In this document: positions 10,349 through 20,799 of the stretch, piece by piece | Layout: the number at the start of each line of letters is the position of its first letter | Numbering within the stretch: position 1 is the stretch's first letter | Notes under the pieces: generated by a model | What the model was told of the DNA's origin: nothing | What the model saw: only the letters and a program-made list of their open reading frames with translations | Databases searched by the model: none | Source of the DNA: Craterostigma plantagineum | Lineage: Eukaryota; Streptophyta; Magnoliopsida; Lamiales; Linderniaceae | Reading direction: 5' to 3' | DNA: 64,000 bases | NCBI GenBank assembly: GCA_027422505.1 | Contig: JAPQWV010001360.1 | Coordinates: 29,528-93,527 of the forward strand | Translations under genes and position numbers: made by a program

Positions 10349-11554
10349 ATGGACGTCAAGACAGCCTTCCTCAACGGGGTACTGAAAGAAGAAGTTTACG
10401 TAGCTCAACCTGCAGGCTTTGTGAGTGAAACTCATCCTGACCATGTGTACTCTCTAGAGAAAGCTCTATATGGACTAAAACAAGCCCCACGTGCTTGGTA
10501 CGAGGCACTCTCAGACTTTTTGATTAAATCAGGGTTCACGAAAGGAAAGATTGACACGACACTCTTCATTAAAAGACATAAATCAGGGATTCTCCTCGTT
10601 CAAATATATGTTGATGATATTATCTTTGGGTCCCCAAATCCAAAATTGTGCAAAGAATTTGGCGATTTAATGAAGACGAAATTCGAAATGAGCATGATGG
10701 GAGAACTCAACTTTTTTCTTGGACTTCAAGTTAAACAACTTTCAGAAGGCATCTTTATTAACCAATCAAAGTACATCCTCGACATACTCAAGAAATACAA
10801 CTTGGAGAACTCAACTACGAAGAACACCCCAATGTCTCCTTCCTGTAAGCTTGACTCAGACCCAGATGGAAAGCCAGTCAATCCAACCACATATCGGGGA
10901 ATTATCGGATCACTCATGTATCTCACAGCCAGCAGACCTGACATTGTTTTCGCTACATGTCTATGCGCTCGGTTCCAAGCCAATCCAAAGGAGTCACACA
11001 TGCTAGCTGTGAAGAGAATAATGAAGTATCTCAAAGGAACCTCAACACTTGGACTATGGTATCCTAAGAACTCAAATTTTCAATTACTTGGTTATACTGA
11101 CGCGGATTTTGCAGGATGTAAGATGGACAGGAAAAGTACATCAGGAGGACTACAATTCTTAGGTGACAAACTAGTAAGTTGGTCATCTAAGAAGCAAAAC
11201 TGTGTATCCACATCCACTGCCGAGGCGGAGTATGTAGCTGCGGCGAGTTGCTGCTCTCAAATTCTGTGGTTGCGAACGCAACTACAGGATTACGGGTTTG
11301 ATTTCAATAATATTCCTATATATAGCGACTCAAAGAGCGCCATAGCCATTACTTGTAACCCTGTTCACCATTCTCGCACAAAGCACATAGATCTTAGGTA
11401 TCACTTTATAAAAGACCATGTGGAGAAGGGCACAATTGCCATGTACTTCGTGAATACGGAGGTTCAGTTGGCTGACTTATTTACCAAGGCTTTGGATGAA
11501 ACACGATTCCATTTCCTTGTATCTGAGTTAGGAATGCTGAATCGTGAACCTTAG
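10349..11554 (+). pseudogene. copia A reverse transcriptase and RNase H
   Basis: Continues pol in a different frame from the preceding segment; RT coding is already detectable from about 10258 in this frame. RT motifs are [23 protein letters not shown] and the catalytic IYVDDIIFG. RNase H follows with [18 protein letters not shown] and SDSKSAI. It ends with the copia-typical [13 protein letters not shown] and [10 protein letters not shown] motifs and a stop at 11552-11554. It copies element RNA into cDNA and degrades the RNA strand. RT and RNase H catalytic residues are all present. Confidence 0.93.
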
Positions 11555-11607
11555 GTGATATACATTCACGACGTCTTTTGTAAGAGTGCACATACTTGTT
11601 CCTCTTA

Positions 11608-11690
11608 TTTAAAAAAAATAATAATTAATAATAAAATAAATAAATAAAATAAAAAAAAATAATAAAAAAAAAAAACAAAAATTTGTATTT
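11608..11690. repeat. A-rich low-complexity tract
   Basis: Runs of A interspersed with AAT and AAAT units just after the pol stop. Confidence 0.9.
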
Positions 11691-11725
11691 GGTTTAAGGA
11701 CGGCTTAATAATATATGCTTTGTTT

Positions 11726-11799
11726 GAGGGGGAGTTTTTGCAGGAATTACTCGAATCTAGGGGGAGCGTTTTTAATGATATACACAGATTGAGGGGGAG
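11726..11799 (+). other. Three polypurine runs after pol
   Basis: GAGGGGGAG (11726-11734), AGGGGGAG (11759-11766) and GAGGGGGAG (11791-11799) repeat the purine tract normally found only next to the 3' LTR. Repeated PPTs are known from Sireviruses. Here they mark the original 3' end of the gag-pol part, before the extra gene. Confidence 0.7.
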
Positions 11800-11861
11800 T
11801 AGTTGATTTCACAAACTATTCTTTAATGATTCATACACCCTTCAATAAGCGAAAATCGCTA

Positions 11862-12182
11862 TTACAACTCAAATACGCAAAACATCTTCAAATACCAAAT
11901 CAATCCAGCAAGGAAGACTATGAAAATCACTTGAAATGCGTAACAAGGTCTCAAAACGCCAGTACGGGCTGTTAAAACCCAAAACAGAATCGCCATAAAA
12001 ACGATGAACAAGCACATAAGAAGTGCAATCTCCAGTACTAACATATCCAAATTGTGATTGAAGCGACGCACTAACTCTGCGTGCTCCCTGCTCTCTTCTT
12101 GGTCTCGCTGCTGATTCCAGTTCATCTTTAGGAACTCGATTCGTTCGATTGAATGATTTATGATCTTCCCATGTTTATTCAA
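11862..12182 (-). CDS. Antisense two-helix membrane ORF inside copia A
   Basis: A minus-strand frame of 106 codons (ATG at 12182; a second ATG at 12125 would give 87). The N-terminus is polar and charged (WNQQRDQEESREHAELVRRF). Two strongly hydrophobic segments follow (around LEIALLMCLFIVFMAILFWV and YAFQVIFIVFLAGLIWYL), separated by a short basic loop. A TATA box TATAAATA reads on the minus strand at 12197-12190. A start 25-35 nt downstream would fall inside the longer ORF and favour the second ATG. I do not recognise a family. Antisense extra ORFs are known in some plant LTR elements. The compositional bias for two helices, with no stop, argues against chance, but expression is unproven. 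Confidence 0.5.
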   Translation of the reverse strand: MNKHGKIINHSIERIEFLKMNWNQQRDQEESREHAELVRRFNHNLDMLVLEIALLMCLFIVFMAILFWVLTARTGVLRPCYAFQVIFIVFLAGLIWYLKMFCVFEL

Positions 12183-12474
12183 TCGGGTCTATTTATAGGC
12201 AAAAACCCAACAACAAAATCGTTCGTCCAGAGGACCTAATCAATGATACAGATGCACTTTTGACTTGAGGGTTTAGCGCCGCGAACGAAAGCGAAGCTTT
12301 CTTTGTCGTTTACCGGATTCTGTCTCACAGAAATCGATCTTGGAAAACTCGGTGATTTGATATTAAATTTTGGTGCCTAGTATCATAGATTAATTGACCA
12401 GTTTGATATCCTTGATATTCTTCAAAACTATTTATACAAAGCACAAGAATCGTTCGTTCTTCTAAAATTGGCCA
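12183..12474. other. Spacer between antisense ORF and second palindrome array
   Basis: Non-coding. It contains the minus-strand TATA box (12190-12197) and otherwise no recognisable feature. Confidence 0.5.
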
Positions 12475-13680
12475 TTTCGCCCGATTTCTAAATGATCAAT
12501 TCCGCTACAGTAAGTCTAAATTTCAATTCGGCCGATTTCTCAAAATCGCCCGATTATTCTCACTGTGCCATTCAAATTCAGCTAAGGACTGATTTCGGCG
12601 ATTTGTTTTTCGCCCGATTTCTCTATCTCCCATTCCGCTACAGTAACCGTCCTTCGTATAAATTAAAATCGCCCGATTTCTCACTTTTTTCCCCAATTTA
12701 CGCGATTAACACTTACAGATCTCTCTCAAAACCTCCACATACCTACATCGCTCAAGCTCACAAAATCCATCTCTTTGCATCTTTCTGAAGATTCCGACCT
12801 ATCTTCGTAAGCGAATCCCTGTCTCTGCAAATTTTGGTTTGATTTTTACTTATTTCTCAGAACTGTCAGTTTAGGGTTTACGCGTTCGTCCATATGTAAC
12901 CATTACATTGCTTTGAATATGCAAATTTCGATTCTATGTAGTTACTGAGATAATCTTAATATCAATTATCTGTTATGCTTGGCCTGCTGTTGTGATTTCT
13001 GATTGCTTCGCCTGATTTTAGGTTCTTAGCTGTTTCGGATAAATGTCTTTAATCGCTCGATTTTACGCCCAAATTCAAAATCTAATTCCTTCCTAAATCG
13101 CCCGATTTGTTTTAATCGCCCGATTTCGTATGTATTCTTTCTCACAGCTGTCCCAAATCGCCCGAAAATTGATTTTCTACTTTCAAGTTCAATTTCAATT
13201 TTAATTTCAATTGCCTGTGTCTACTTACAATCGCCCGATTTCACTCAATCGCCCGATTTCACTCAATCGCCCGATTCACTCAATCGCCCGATTTCACTAA
13301 ATCCCTCAATTGACCCTCAATCGACTCTCAATTGCCCGATTTCAAACTTCAATCTTAATCGCCCGATTGCATCTTCAATCTTCCTATACTACTCTCAATC
13401 GCCCGATTTGACTCAATTGCTCGATTGACTCTCAATCAACTCTAAATTGCCCGAACTTCAATCTCAAATCGCCCGATTGCATCTTAATCTTTCTATACTA
13501 CTCTCAATCGCCCGATTTCATTCCATCGCCCGATTCTACCAATATATTATTGAAATGAATTGTCTAAGTCCCGTAAACATACAAAGATTGAAATTATGAC
13601 TAACGTATTATCCGATTATCATACTGTGCGATTATCATTAACTCATATTGTGCGATTAACATTAAATCGTCCGATTATCA
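12475..13680. repeat. Second near-palindrome array in copia A
   Basis: At least 16 copies of (A)ATCGCCCGATT or one-base variants, for example near 12543, 12666, 13095, 13113, 13229, 13245, 13264, 13281, 13361, 13396, 13469, 13505, 13523 and 13665. Around 13229-13300 they are head to tail at 16-19-bp spacing (AATCGCCCGATTTCACTC). This lies directly upstream of the extra gene, as the first array lies upstream of gag. Confidence 0.85.
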
Positions 13681-13823
13681 TACAAAGACAAGATCTTGAA
13701 ATTTTCTAAGTCCCGTACACATATTATGCGATGTTTCACCCTAAAGCGATGTAGGTAGAAATCTTCGAGTATTGATGCGATTTTCTCCTAATGTTTGCAT
13801 TCTATCTCTACAGATTGATCACT

Positions 13824-16800
13824 ATGGTGCGCGCAATTGACGAAGTTTTCCCATCTAAAGACTGGGCTCAAAGGCTTCCAAATAACGTCCAATTGGATTT
13901 TGAAAATACCCAATGCCCCGATCCTATCATCCTCAAAATTCTTCAAAACCATCCCCTCAACAATGCCTTTTGTAAAATCGAGCGCGTCCCCGAAGTCTAC
14001 GTACAACAATTTTGGTCCTCGCTCCAAAATCCAACCGACAACCCACAACCAACCCGTCTCTCTGCCCAAATTGATAACACCATTGTCGTCCTGACCCCCG
14101 CTATAATACGCACCCAACTAAACCTACCAACCTCACTCATTTATGATAAACATCCGACTTCTGAACATTTGATTGCCGACTTCCTCTTCATGGGATACAA
14201 GCCCAATGGCCAGAAATCCATTCATCTCCCAGATTTTTGCACCAAAGACATACCTCGACCCTGGCGGACGCTATTCTTAATCGTCAACAAGTGCCTATCA
14301 CCTAAGCACACCGGCTCAGACCGCTGCAACCGCCATATCATGTTGATCTTCCACGGCATTGTCTTCAACAAAAACTACGACATCGCCCAACTAATTTGGT
14401 CTGACCTTGTTGATCAACTACGAAGACGAAAATACAGCTCCACAAGAGTCCTCCCCTTACATGAGATGGTTTCCCATCCTGGTTCAACACTTCATCGATC
14501 TTCACCCAGAAATCGAACGTCGTCCCCAACTCGAAGGCTATGATATACCCAAGCTCAGCAAAATACAATCCACCAAGACAAAGTCGAAATTCGATGAAGA
14601 AGCCATGCTATTGGGGGAACACCTCCTTCAACTTCTCGACAAAGCAGATCCCATGCTACAAGCCTACCTGCGAGCCAACAATCTCGAAGATATCCCCACG
14701 ATTCAACAGAACCCAGTTGGATCTAACCCCGGGACTAGCCAACCTCAACAACCAGTTATAGGTCTAGGACGCTCCGCATCTCCAAAACAAAAACAAAAGA
14801 GAAAATCGAAAGGGGATGCCACCAGCAGCAAGAAGGAACGCCGTACTAAACAAAAGCACGATCATCCTCCTCATCCTCTAGTCAGCAAATAATCCGGACC
14901 GATCCCATAGGTTCAGGGGATGACTTTGTCCTCCCCCAAGTAGAAGTCGCGACATCTGGTCCAATCGCGCAAAGTACCCCACCTGTCCACTCAATCGTCT
15001 CTCAACAGACGATTGTTTCACTTTCTCACGAGGAACCACGTCAGCCATCTCCTCCTCGCTCTGAGGGGTCGATGTTGAAATACGCAGTTCTCCGCCTCAC
15101 ACTGCACTTTCATTGTCCACAACGAGTCTAGTAACCTCACCACCTATATTTTCTTCTTTTACTAGGACACATACACCTCCTTTTGCACTGACAGGTCTTG
15201 GTGACCTGTCCGGAACGCTCTTCGATGTCTCTGTACTAGCTACTAGTCTGGGACAGAGCGGAAGTCCCACAGTGGTCAACACCACTCCAGCTGCTGATTT
15301 GGGCCATCGATCTGAGCTCGTCTCAGCATCGATGTCAACGATTTGCCTTAGTGGCTTCGGTTCATTTAGTCCTGTGCAAACAGGCGGCACATCAGTACCT
15401 TCTACTGATGTTGTGACGACGGAACGTCTTCGTGACTCCGTCCCGTTATTTTCCCCGTTCGTGACGGAGGCCACACTAAATGCTCGCCTAGCTGCCTTCG
15501 CAAAAGACCTTCAAGACTCCATAATGACCCAAGTGTACGACGCAATTGGGAGTTCTTCTCGAGACAAGGGCAAAGCCTCCGTCCCCGAACAAGCACCATC
15601 TCAAGCCGATCCCCTTACTGCCCCTGACGACGGTCCGTGGAATGTCCCTGTGACGGAACTGATTGACGTCGTCATCGCCAGACTCCGCACTGCAACACAA
15701 CGCAACGAATATGAAACGGAGGTTCTTCGACGCCTTGAGCTTCCGTTCACGTGCCGAGGTGAGGCTCAGACTTCCAATCAGCCGCGTGACGACCCTGAGG
15801 GTGAGGGTCGTCCCGAGGGGGAGAAGCAGCCAGAGCCACAACCTCACAACAGCAAGTGACTCGAACTACCAAAACACCTACTCCCTCACAAACCAAAAAA
15901 TCTACCCGACCTACTACCAAAACAACCCAACAAGCCACATCACCAGACACACACTATCTAAGAAGCCCTCCAATACCTTCCTCATCTCCTACCAATGAGC
16001 CTATCCTATCCCTCGAAGAGTTATACAATCCTCACACCACTGTTGAAAAATACATTTTCAACGAGGATTGGATAACAAAACCAATGGACCCAGCCATAGC
16101 TAAGGGCTTAATGGAGAATGCCAGATATTTTCTGATGAAAGCCAACATAAGCCTTGCCCTTATCGACGATGACGAGCTTGAGGAAGGTGAAGACTACGAA
16201 ACTGCAATTCCAGAACTTCCCGAGCTTCTCAAACACCACGTCGTTGATGAAGAATGCCCTCCCCGAAGACAAAGATAAGAGAAGAGCTTAATCTACCATG
16301 GGAGAATACCAAAGTAGTTGCTCCCTATCAAGAAGAGATACGACGGAGAATCTGGAGAAAAGAAGATAGGATTAAGCAGCTGGATGAACTGGAACTCAGA
16401 GGGTTAACCCATCTTTCAAGACCAACTGCCATTTGGTACCTGCTTTCTCTCCGTCGAGGACTTAGGATGAAAGGGAAAGGAGCTGATGTTGAGACTCTTC
16501 GAAGTGAAGAGAAGGAACGAGCCAGAATTAGGGCAATCATCGGAGTACGACGAGCTCGACTCGACTTCTACGAATTACCCATCCCATCACAAGATAGGGC
16601 GAGAAGATGGAACAGTCGAAGAAATGACTGAAGGCGATCTTTCCTACTTAAGCGGTGAGGACATTGTTCGGATGGTTGGAAGCTACAGATTTCTTGAACG
16701 CTTCAGAATCCAGACCTCAACGTTGGATATGTCGCTCTTAAGCGATTCTTGATGCGCCAAGTCAAGTTCAACGCGACGCATGACCTCCAAATGGCAGTGG

Positions 16801-17030
16801 AAAGCAATATGAAGAGGGTGAACCTGACAAAACCGTCCTTTGAAGTTCCTGACACAGGTCTTGGTGAAGGACACATAATCAATGAAGTTGATGATCCATC
16901 AGTCGTTTACGTCAACTACAAAGGAGATAAAAGGCTGATGAAGACATCAGAGATCAACAAGTTCAGCGACGGTACACTTCGAATCATTCGCAACAAGCTT
17001 AGAAGTATTCTCAAGCAGCTGAAAAGATGA
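13824..17030 (+). pseudogene. copia A extra 3' coding region (plant transposon/env-position protein)
   Basis: ATG at 13824 follows the palindrome array. The first part has features (DPIILKILQNHPLNNAFC, VPEVYVQQFWSSL) of a protein type often found downstream of pol in copia elements of asterids. The frame changes near 14407, giving PYMRWFPILVQHFIDLHPEI and a Lys-rich tail that reads KQKQKRKSKGD and ends at 14892. Coding resumes at 15113-15859 (Ser/Thr/Pro-rich, then a helical RLAAFAKDLQDSIMTQVYDA). It continues at 15856-16278 and in further frames to 17030, where a conserved C-terminus (MKTSEINKFSDGTLRIIRNKL) ends the region. Function is unknown. The position matches env-like genes, but no signal peptide or membrane segment is visible. 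Confidence 0.7.
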
Positions 17031-17123
17031 ACACATCTTAGGACTTCGGAAATCACCATACGAGCTAGCGAGCCCCAAGAAAAGGAAGACGCAGAAGACA
17101 TCAACTAAAGGACGAGGACACTA

Positions 17124-17132
17124 AGGGGGAGA
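17124..17132 (+). other. Polypurine tract of copia A
   Basis: AGGGGGAGA one base before the 3' LTR, the plus-strand primer site. Confidence 0.9.
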
Positions 17133-17133
17133 T

Positions 17134-17440
17134 TGTTAGGAATTAATTATAGTGTCCTCTAGTTATTTGTGGTTTGGGTTAAAATTGTGATATTAATGTA
17201 TTGGAGTAGGTTGGGGAGACAATTAGTACTTTGTAGAAGTTTTGGACTTGGGCTTTAATATACCAAAGAGTTTGTGGTATATAAAGCCCTTTTATACCCT
17301 TGTTAGGGTTTATCAAAAGAAAAACTCCTTGAAGCAGTTCTCGATTAACACACACACAAACACACACTAAAAGGTGCTTCATACGGTCTTAATCTTTCTA
17401 ATAATCTTTTGATCCTTGTTTGGTAACAAGTGGACCTACA
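17134..17440 (+). repeat. 3' LTR of copia A (307 bp)
   Basis: Matches the 5' LTR except for 5 substitutions and two one-base insertions. It is followed by the TSD CTGAC at 17441-17445. Confidence 0.95.
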
Positions 17441-17445
17441 CTGAC

Positions 17446-18420
17446 CGGTTATGCTTCAAAGAAAGGGACCGCCCTTCGAAGTTAGCATGTCGTGGTGGTG
17501 CAGCACTAAGAAAAACTGGTAGTGAAGTTTGCTGGCAGATTGCGCACATTGGGAAAACCAGAATAACTATCTGCTAAGATGTCCAAATTCCGGTTGTAAA
17601 ATATGCAGCAAACTAGACTCATAGACGAACGAAATGGTATTGGACTTGCTGACAGGTTCTTCAAATTTGCTGACCGTTCGTCCCTAGAAGATGCAGCTCG
17701 TTCGTCAAAGTTCAGATGAGGATCAAGCACTGATTGAATGGAGCAGTCGTACAAAAACTGGAATAACTTTGCCACAGAAGTGCAGATTCCGGTTCGTAAA
17801 ATACCTGAAAACTAGACTCAGACACAATCGCAGTGGTGTAAGACTCGCTATCTGGTCATGCTCAGAGGAAAGTAGGTCACTCGAAGGAGTTCAGCCTGTC
17901 ATCGAGCATCGTCTATTGTAGCAGCTGTACGAGAAATGGAATAACTTTCTGCTGGGATGTCGAAACTCCGGTCTGAAAAAATCTGCTACAAACTAGACTC
18001 ATCGGCAATCGCAATGGTATAGGATTTTCTATCTGGTTACCACCTGGAGATAAGCAATTTCGGCCAAACTAACTCAGCTCTACGAAAATCGGAACAACTC
18101 TGTGTCTGGCAGGACAACGGCAGTTTGGGAAAACCGACATAACTTTGGGCACATACATCCAAATTCCGGTCTATAAAGTGTGCAGCAAACTAGACTTGTA
18201 GAGCTTTCACAATGGTATAGGACTTGTGGTCCGATCATGCTTGGAGAGAAGCAGACTATTCGATTAAGGCCAACCAGTCACCTACTGCAGCACCCTCGCA
18301 AGAAATGGAATTTCTTTGTGCTCAGACATTCAAATCCCGGTATATCAAGCTCTGTTGAAAATAGACTCGAAGACAAATGCAATGATATAAATCTTGCCAC
18401 TTAGATCTTCCCGGATGAAA
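17446..18420 (+). repeat. Degenerate 170-210-bp modules of the non-autonomous element
   Basis: Each module has GGAATAACTTT, then a CCAAATTCCGGT-like word, then GCAAACTAGACTC, then GCAATGGTATAGGA. The AACTAGACTC anchor falls at about 17611, 17810, 17991, 18188 and 18358, which is 170-200 bp apart. With copia A removed, the module at 3855 lies about 208 bp from the one at 17611, so the array was continuous before insertion. No coding frame survives. Confidence 0.75.
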
Positions 18421-19235
18421 GTATTTAATACGACGAAGTTCAGCTTTATGTGATGCCCGGTGGAAACTACTGTTATGGTATTTAAGCGGAGGAGTTCAAA
18501 TCAGCTTGAGATTTTCTTCCCTTGGTCAGGACAGCCTCCCGCCCTCAAAACTTAGGCTGGTCAGCACCACACATCTGCGTCAATCTAATAGAAAGCTTGG
18601 TCTCGTACGATGGTGCATCGCAACAAAACTGAAGAGACGAAAATCAGCACCGGTTAGGAGCCAAAGCACCACCATTGCAAATATGGGTCACTAAATCGTT
18701 GCTTGAATGCTTTCGAGTATTCCTCTAGGGCAGATCCACAAGAAGCAGCTCAAAGTAAATCTGGAACGGTCTCAAGTGAATACAATTCAGTTTGCTCATC
18801 CATAGCCGAGAAAGAGAAGGATTGGGATAAAGTCCAGACTATCAAACGAAGCAGACGGAAAATAATTCAGTCCCACAAGAGTATTTCCCACTATCTATGA
18901 ATCAGAAATAATCCTTCTCATGGCATGTTGTGACTGGTCTCACCCAAGAACACGGGAGGAGGTCCTACTAGGAAACTTCACTCCATAATCATACGCAGCG
19001 GATGAAAGCTTCTGCGCCGGCCGAAGATCATATTGACTTAAAACTGGATGCCTACATGCAATAAATGGCAGCTGAATTGACTCGCGGAAGACCAAACTCG
19101 CAACGGATTGGTTTTCGTCATAATCAAATGGTTTGCAAAGTCACTTGATGTGCGGTGTTTATGAAGGTACTGAAACCAAAAGTTCTCCATATTTGTTCGT
19201 CGTGGAGCGAAAGATTTCTCGGTAACAAGGCTGCC
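18421..19235 (+). other. Non-coding interior of the non-autonomous element
   Basis: No domain-bearing frame and no clear module anchor. It is bounded on the right by the hAT target site (19236-19243). Confidence 0.6.
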
Positions 19236-19255
19236 CCTACAGCTAGGGGTGGGCA

Positions 19256-19400
19256 TTCGGTACGTACCGAATCGTACCGAACCGAAGTTTCGGTTAACCG
19301 AACCGAAATTTTTTATTTTTTAAACCCGAGTACCGAACCGAATTAGTCGGTTTGGTACTCGGTTTTACCGAATTAAATACGGTTATCTCGGTTTTACCGA
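19256..19400. repeat. Left subterminal CCGAA repeats of the hAT
   Basis: Repeats of GGTACCGAA, AACCGAACCGAA and TCGGTTTTACCGAA on both strands within 150 bp of the end, mirrored at 36890-37050. In hAT elements such subterminal repeats are the transposase-binding sites; here this is inferred by position. Confidence 0.7.
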
Positions 19401-19809
19401 ATGGTTAATCAAAATTACACAAAAAATAAAACAACTTCCACTTACAGTGAAGAAACCATCTATCATACATCAAAGGTGTTTTGGTTTTTGCCAACCACAC
19501 AAAACATAACCCAAAAAGATCAAAACTACTACTATCGGATCAAAAACTGTGCTGAAATCATAATTGCCATTCACTGCCAGTGCCAATCAAAATTCAAAAC
19601 ACATGTCTTCTTCACTCACTCGAACAGAACAGCAACTGCAATTTACAAGAAGAGGTTTATTACAAATATTAACCAAAACGAAGTATAGACTATTATTGAA
19701 AAACCAACCTTGAAAATGCTCACAGTCCGATGATTGTCGACTCCAAGCCAATCTTTGAACACATATCTATAATACTCATATATGATAGTGACCAAAACAT
19801 CATAACACA

Positions 19810-20794
19810 TTAATAGAAACTATACCACGAATGAATGAAATAGTAAAAAGAAAGTGAAAATATACCATTTTCATATTTCTGAAGTAATTCATAGTCCTCT
19901 TCCACGTTCTTGAATGGCGTCCTACGAAGCCAATCTTCACAACATATTAAAGCTTGTGCCATTTTAGGTGTCAAAGAAGCTCTAAAGCCATCGATAACTC
20001 GACCTCCGGTGCTGAAAGCAGATTCAGAAGCTACCGTAGTTATAGGCATAGCAAGTACATCACGAGCCAACCCTCGATAAAATAGGAAATCTCGGAGCAA
20101 GCATTTTCTACCATTCAATTATATCAAAAATCTTCAATGTCTTTTTTCGATATGTTCGCTTAGATATACATCTACCTCAGATTGATCTAAGCCCCAACTT
20201 CATGCATCATTTGTAGAAATCTCTTACGATGACCTCTTACCACCCTTCTTGCAACTTCGGTTTCATTTTCTAGATTGGAGCCACTCGGATTTGTACTTCC
20301 TTCAGATGATATTGAAGAAAAAGCTTTCTTGTAATCCTCAAAGATTTCATAAAGAGCGTCCTTTGCAATATTTGTCATCACCTCTCCACGTTCATCGCCA
20401 TACATATTCTTGAGGACATATTGAAGGTACCCAAATTTACGTCGAGGATCAAGTAATATGGCCACGAACAACATCATATTCATTCTCTCCATGCTTCCCC
20501 AATACTTGTTAAACTTAGCCTCATACCTCTCGCCATATCAACCAAAGCATCGTCATGACTCACACTCCATTCTTTTAACAAGTCATCGACATCGGCAATT
20601 TCATCAAATAATGTGTTCGACGTAACGTACAAAGAACCTGAAATTCGAAGAGTAACAAGTCATTAATATCAACCATTTTATCAACTAGCATTCAACGTTA
20701 TGTATAACGAACCTGAAATTCGAAGAGTGAGCTCGTAGAAATGCCGTAACACTTTCACCAACCGATCAACAACAGCCCAATCATGTCTATCGGG
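19810..20794 (-). pseudogene. hAT transposase, C-terminal half with dimerisation domain
   Basis: The minus-strand coding segments contain ERMNMMLFVAILLDPRRKFG (20430-20492) and the hAT dimerisation region LARDVLAMPITTVASESAFS followed by TGGRVIDGFRASLTPKMAQA (about 19930-20075). The SESAFS glutamate belongs to the conserved hAT C-terminal motif. Coding begins directly at the Athila insertion site with HDWAVVDRLVKVLRHFYELT. It is interrupted by a 75-nt duplicated segment (20638-20712), and then continues through LFDEIADVDDLLKEW. There are further frame changes between 20493 and 20560 and between 20118 and 20187. It ends at a stop at 19810-19812. Confidence 0.9.
20638..20712 (-). other. Candidate 75-nt intron produced by tandem duplication in the hAT transposase
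   Basis: The sequence CTCTTCGAATTTCAGGTTC occurs twice on the minus strand, 75 bp apart. The first copy gives CAG|GTTCGTTA (donor) and the second TTTCAG|GTTCTTTG (acceptor). The 75 nt between them include an in-frame TGA. Removing them joins the exons in phase. The inside of the segment is a diverged copy of the exon immediately downstream (about 60 nt). It is either a functional short intron or an inactivating duplication. Confidence 0.55.
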
Positions 20795-20799
20795 CATAC

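Larger units (their letters stand above)
3898..17440 (+). mobile_element. Ty1/copia retrotransposon with extra 3' gene (copia A, 13.5 kb)
   Basis: LTRs 3898-4202 and 17134-17440 start TGTTAGG and end CCTACA. The TSD CTGAC is perfect at 3893-3897 and 17441-17445. Domain order is gag with a CCHC knuckle, a coiled-coil stretch, protease, integrase, reverse transcriptase and RNase H, which is the copia order. A minus-strand membrane ORF and a long extra plus-strand coding region (13824-17030) come after pol. LTRs differ by 5 substitutions and 2 single-base indels over about 305 bases, so the insertion is young. Three GGGGGAG runs follow pol and a further PPT precedes the 3' LTR. The extra gene and multiple purine tracts suggest Sirevirus affinity; this is inference. 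All genes have frame breaks. Confidence 0.95.

Noticed and set aside
13229..13300. CRISPR-like regular repeats
   Set aside because: Short head-to-tail copies of an 11-18-bp word in a plant retrotransposon, without unique spacers or cas genes.
15097..15847. Minus-strand ORFs opposite the copia A extra gene
   Set aside because: Shadows of the plus-strand Ser/Thr/Pro-rich coding frame; no start context, helix or family.
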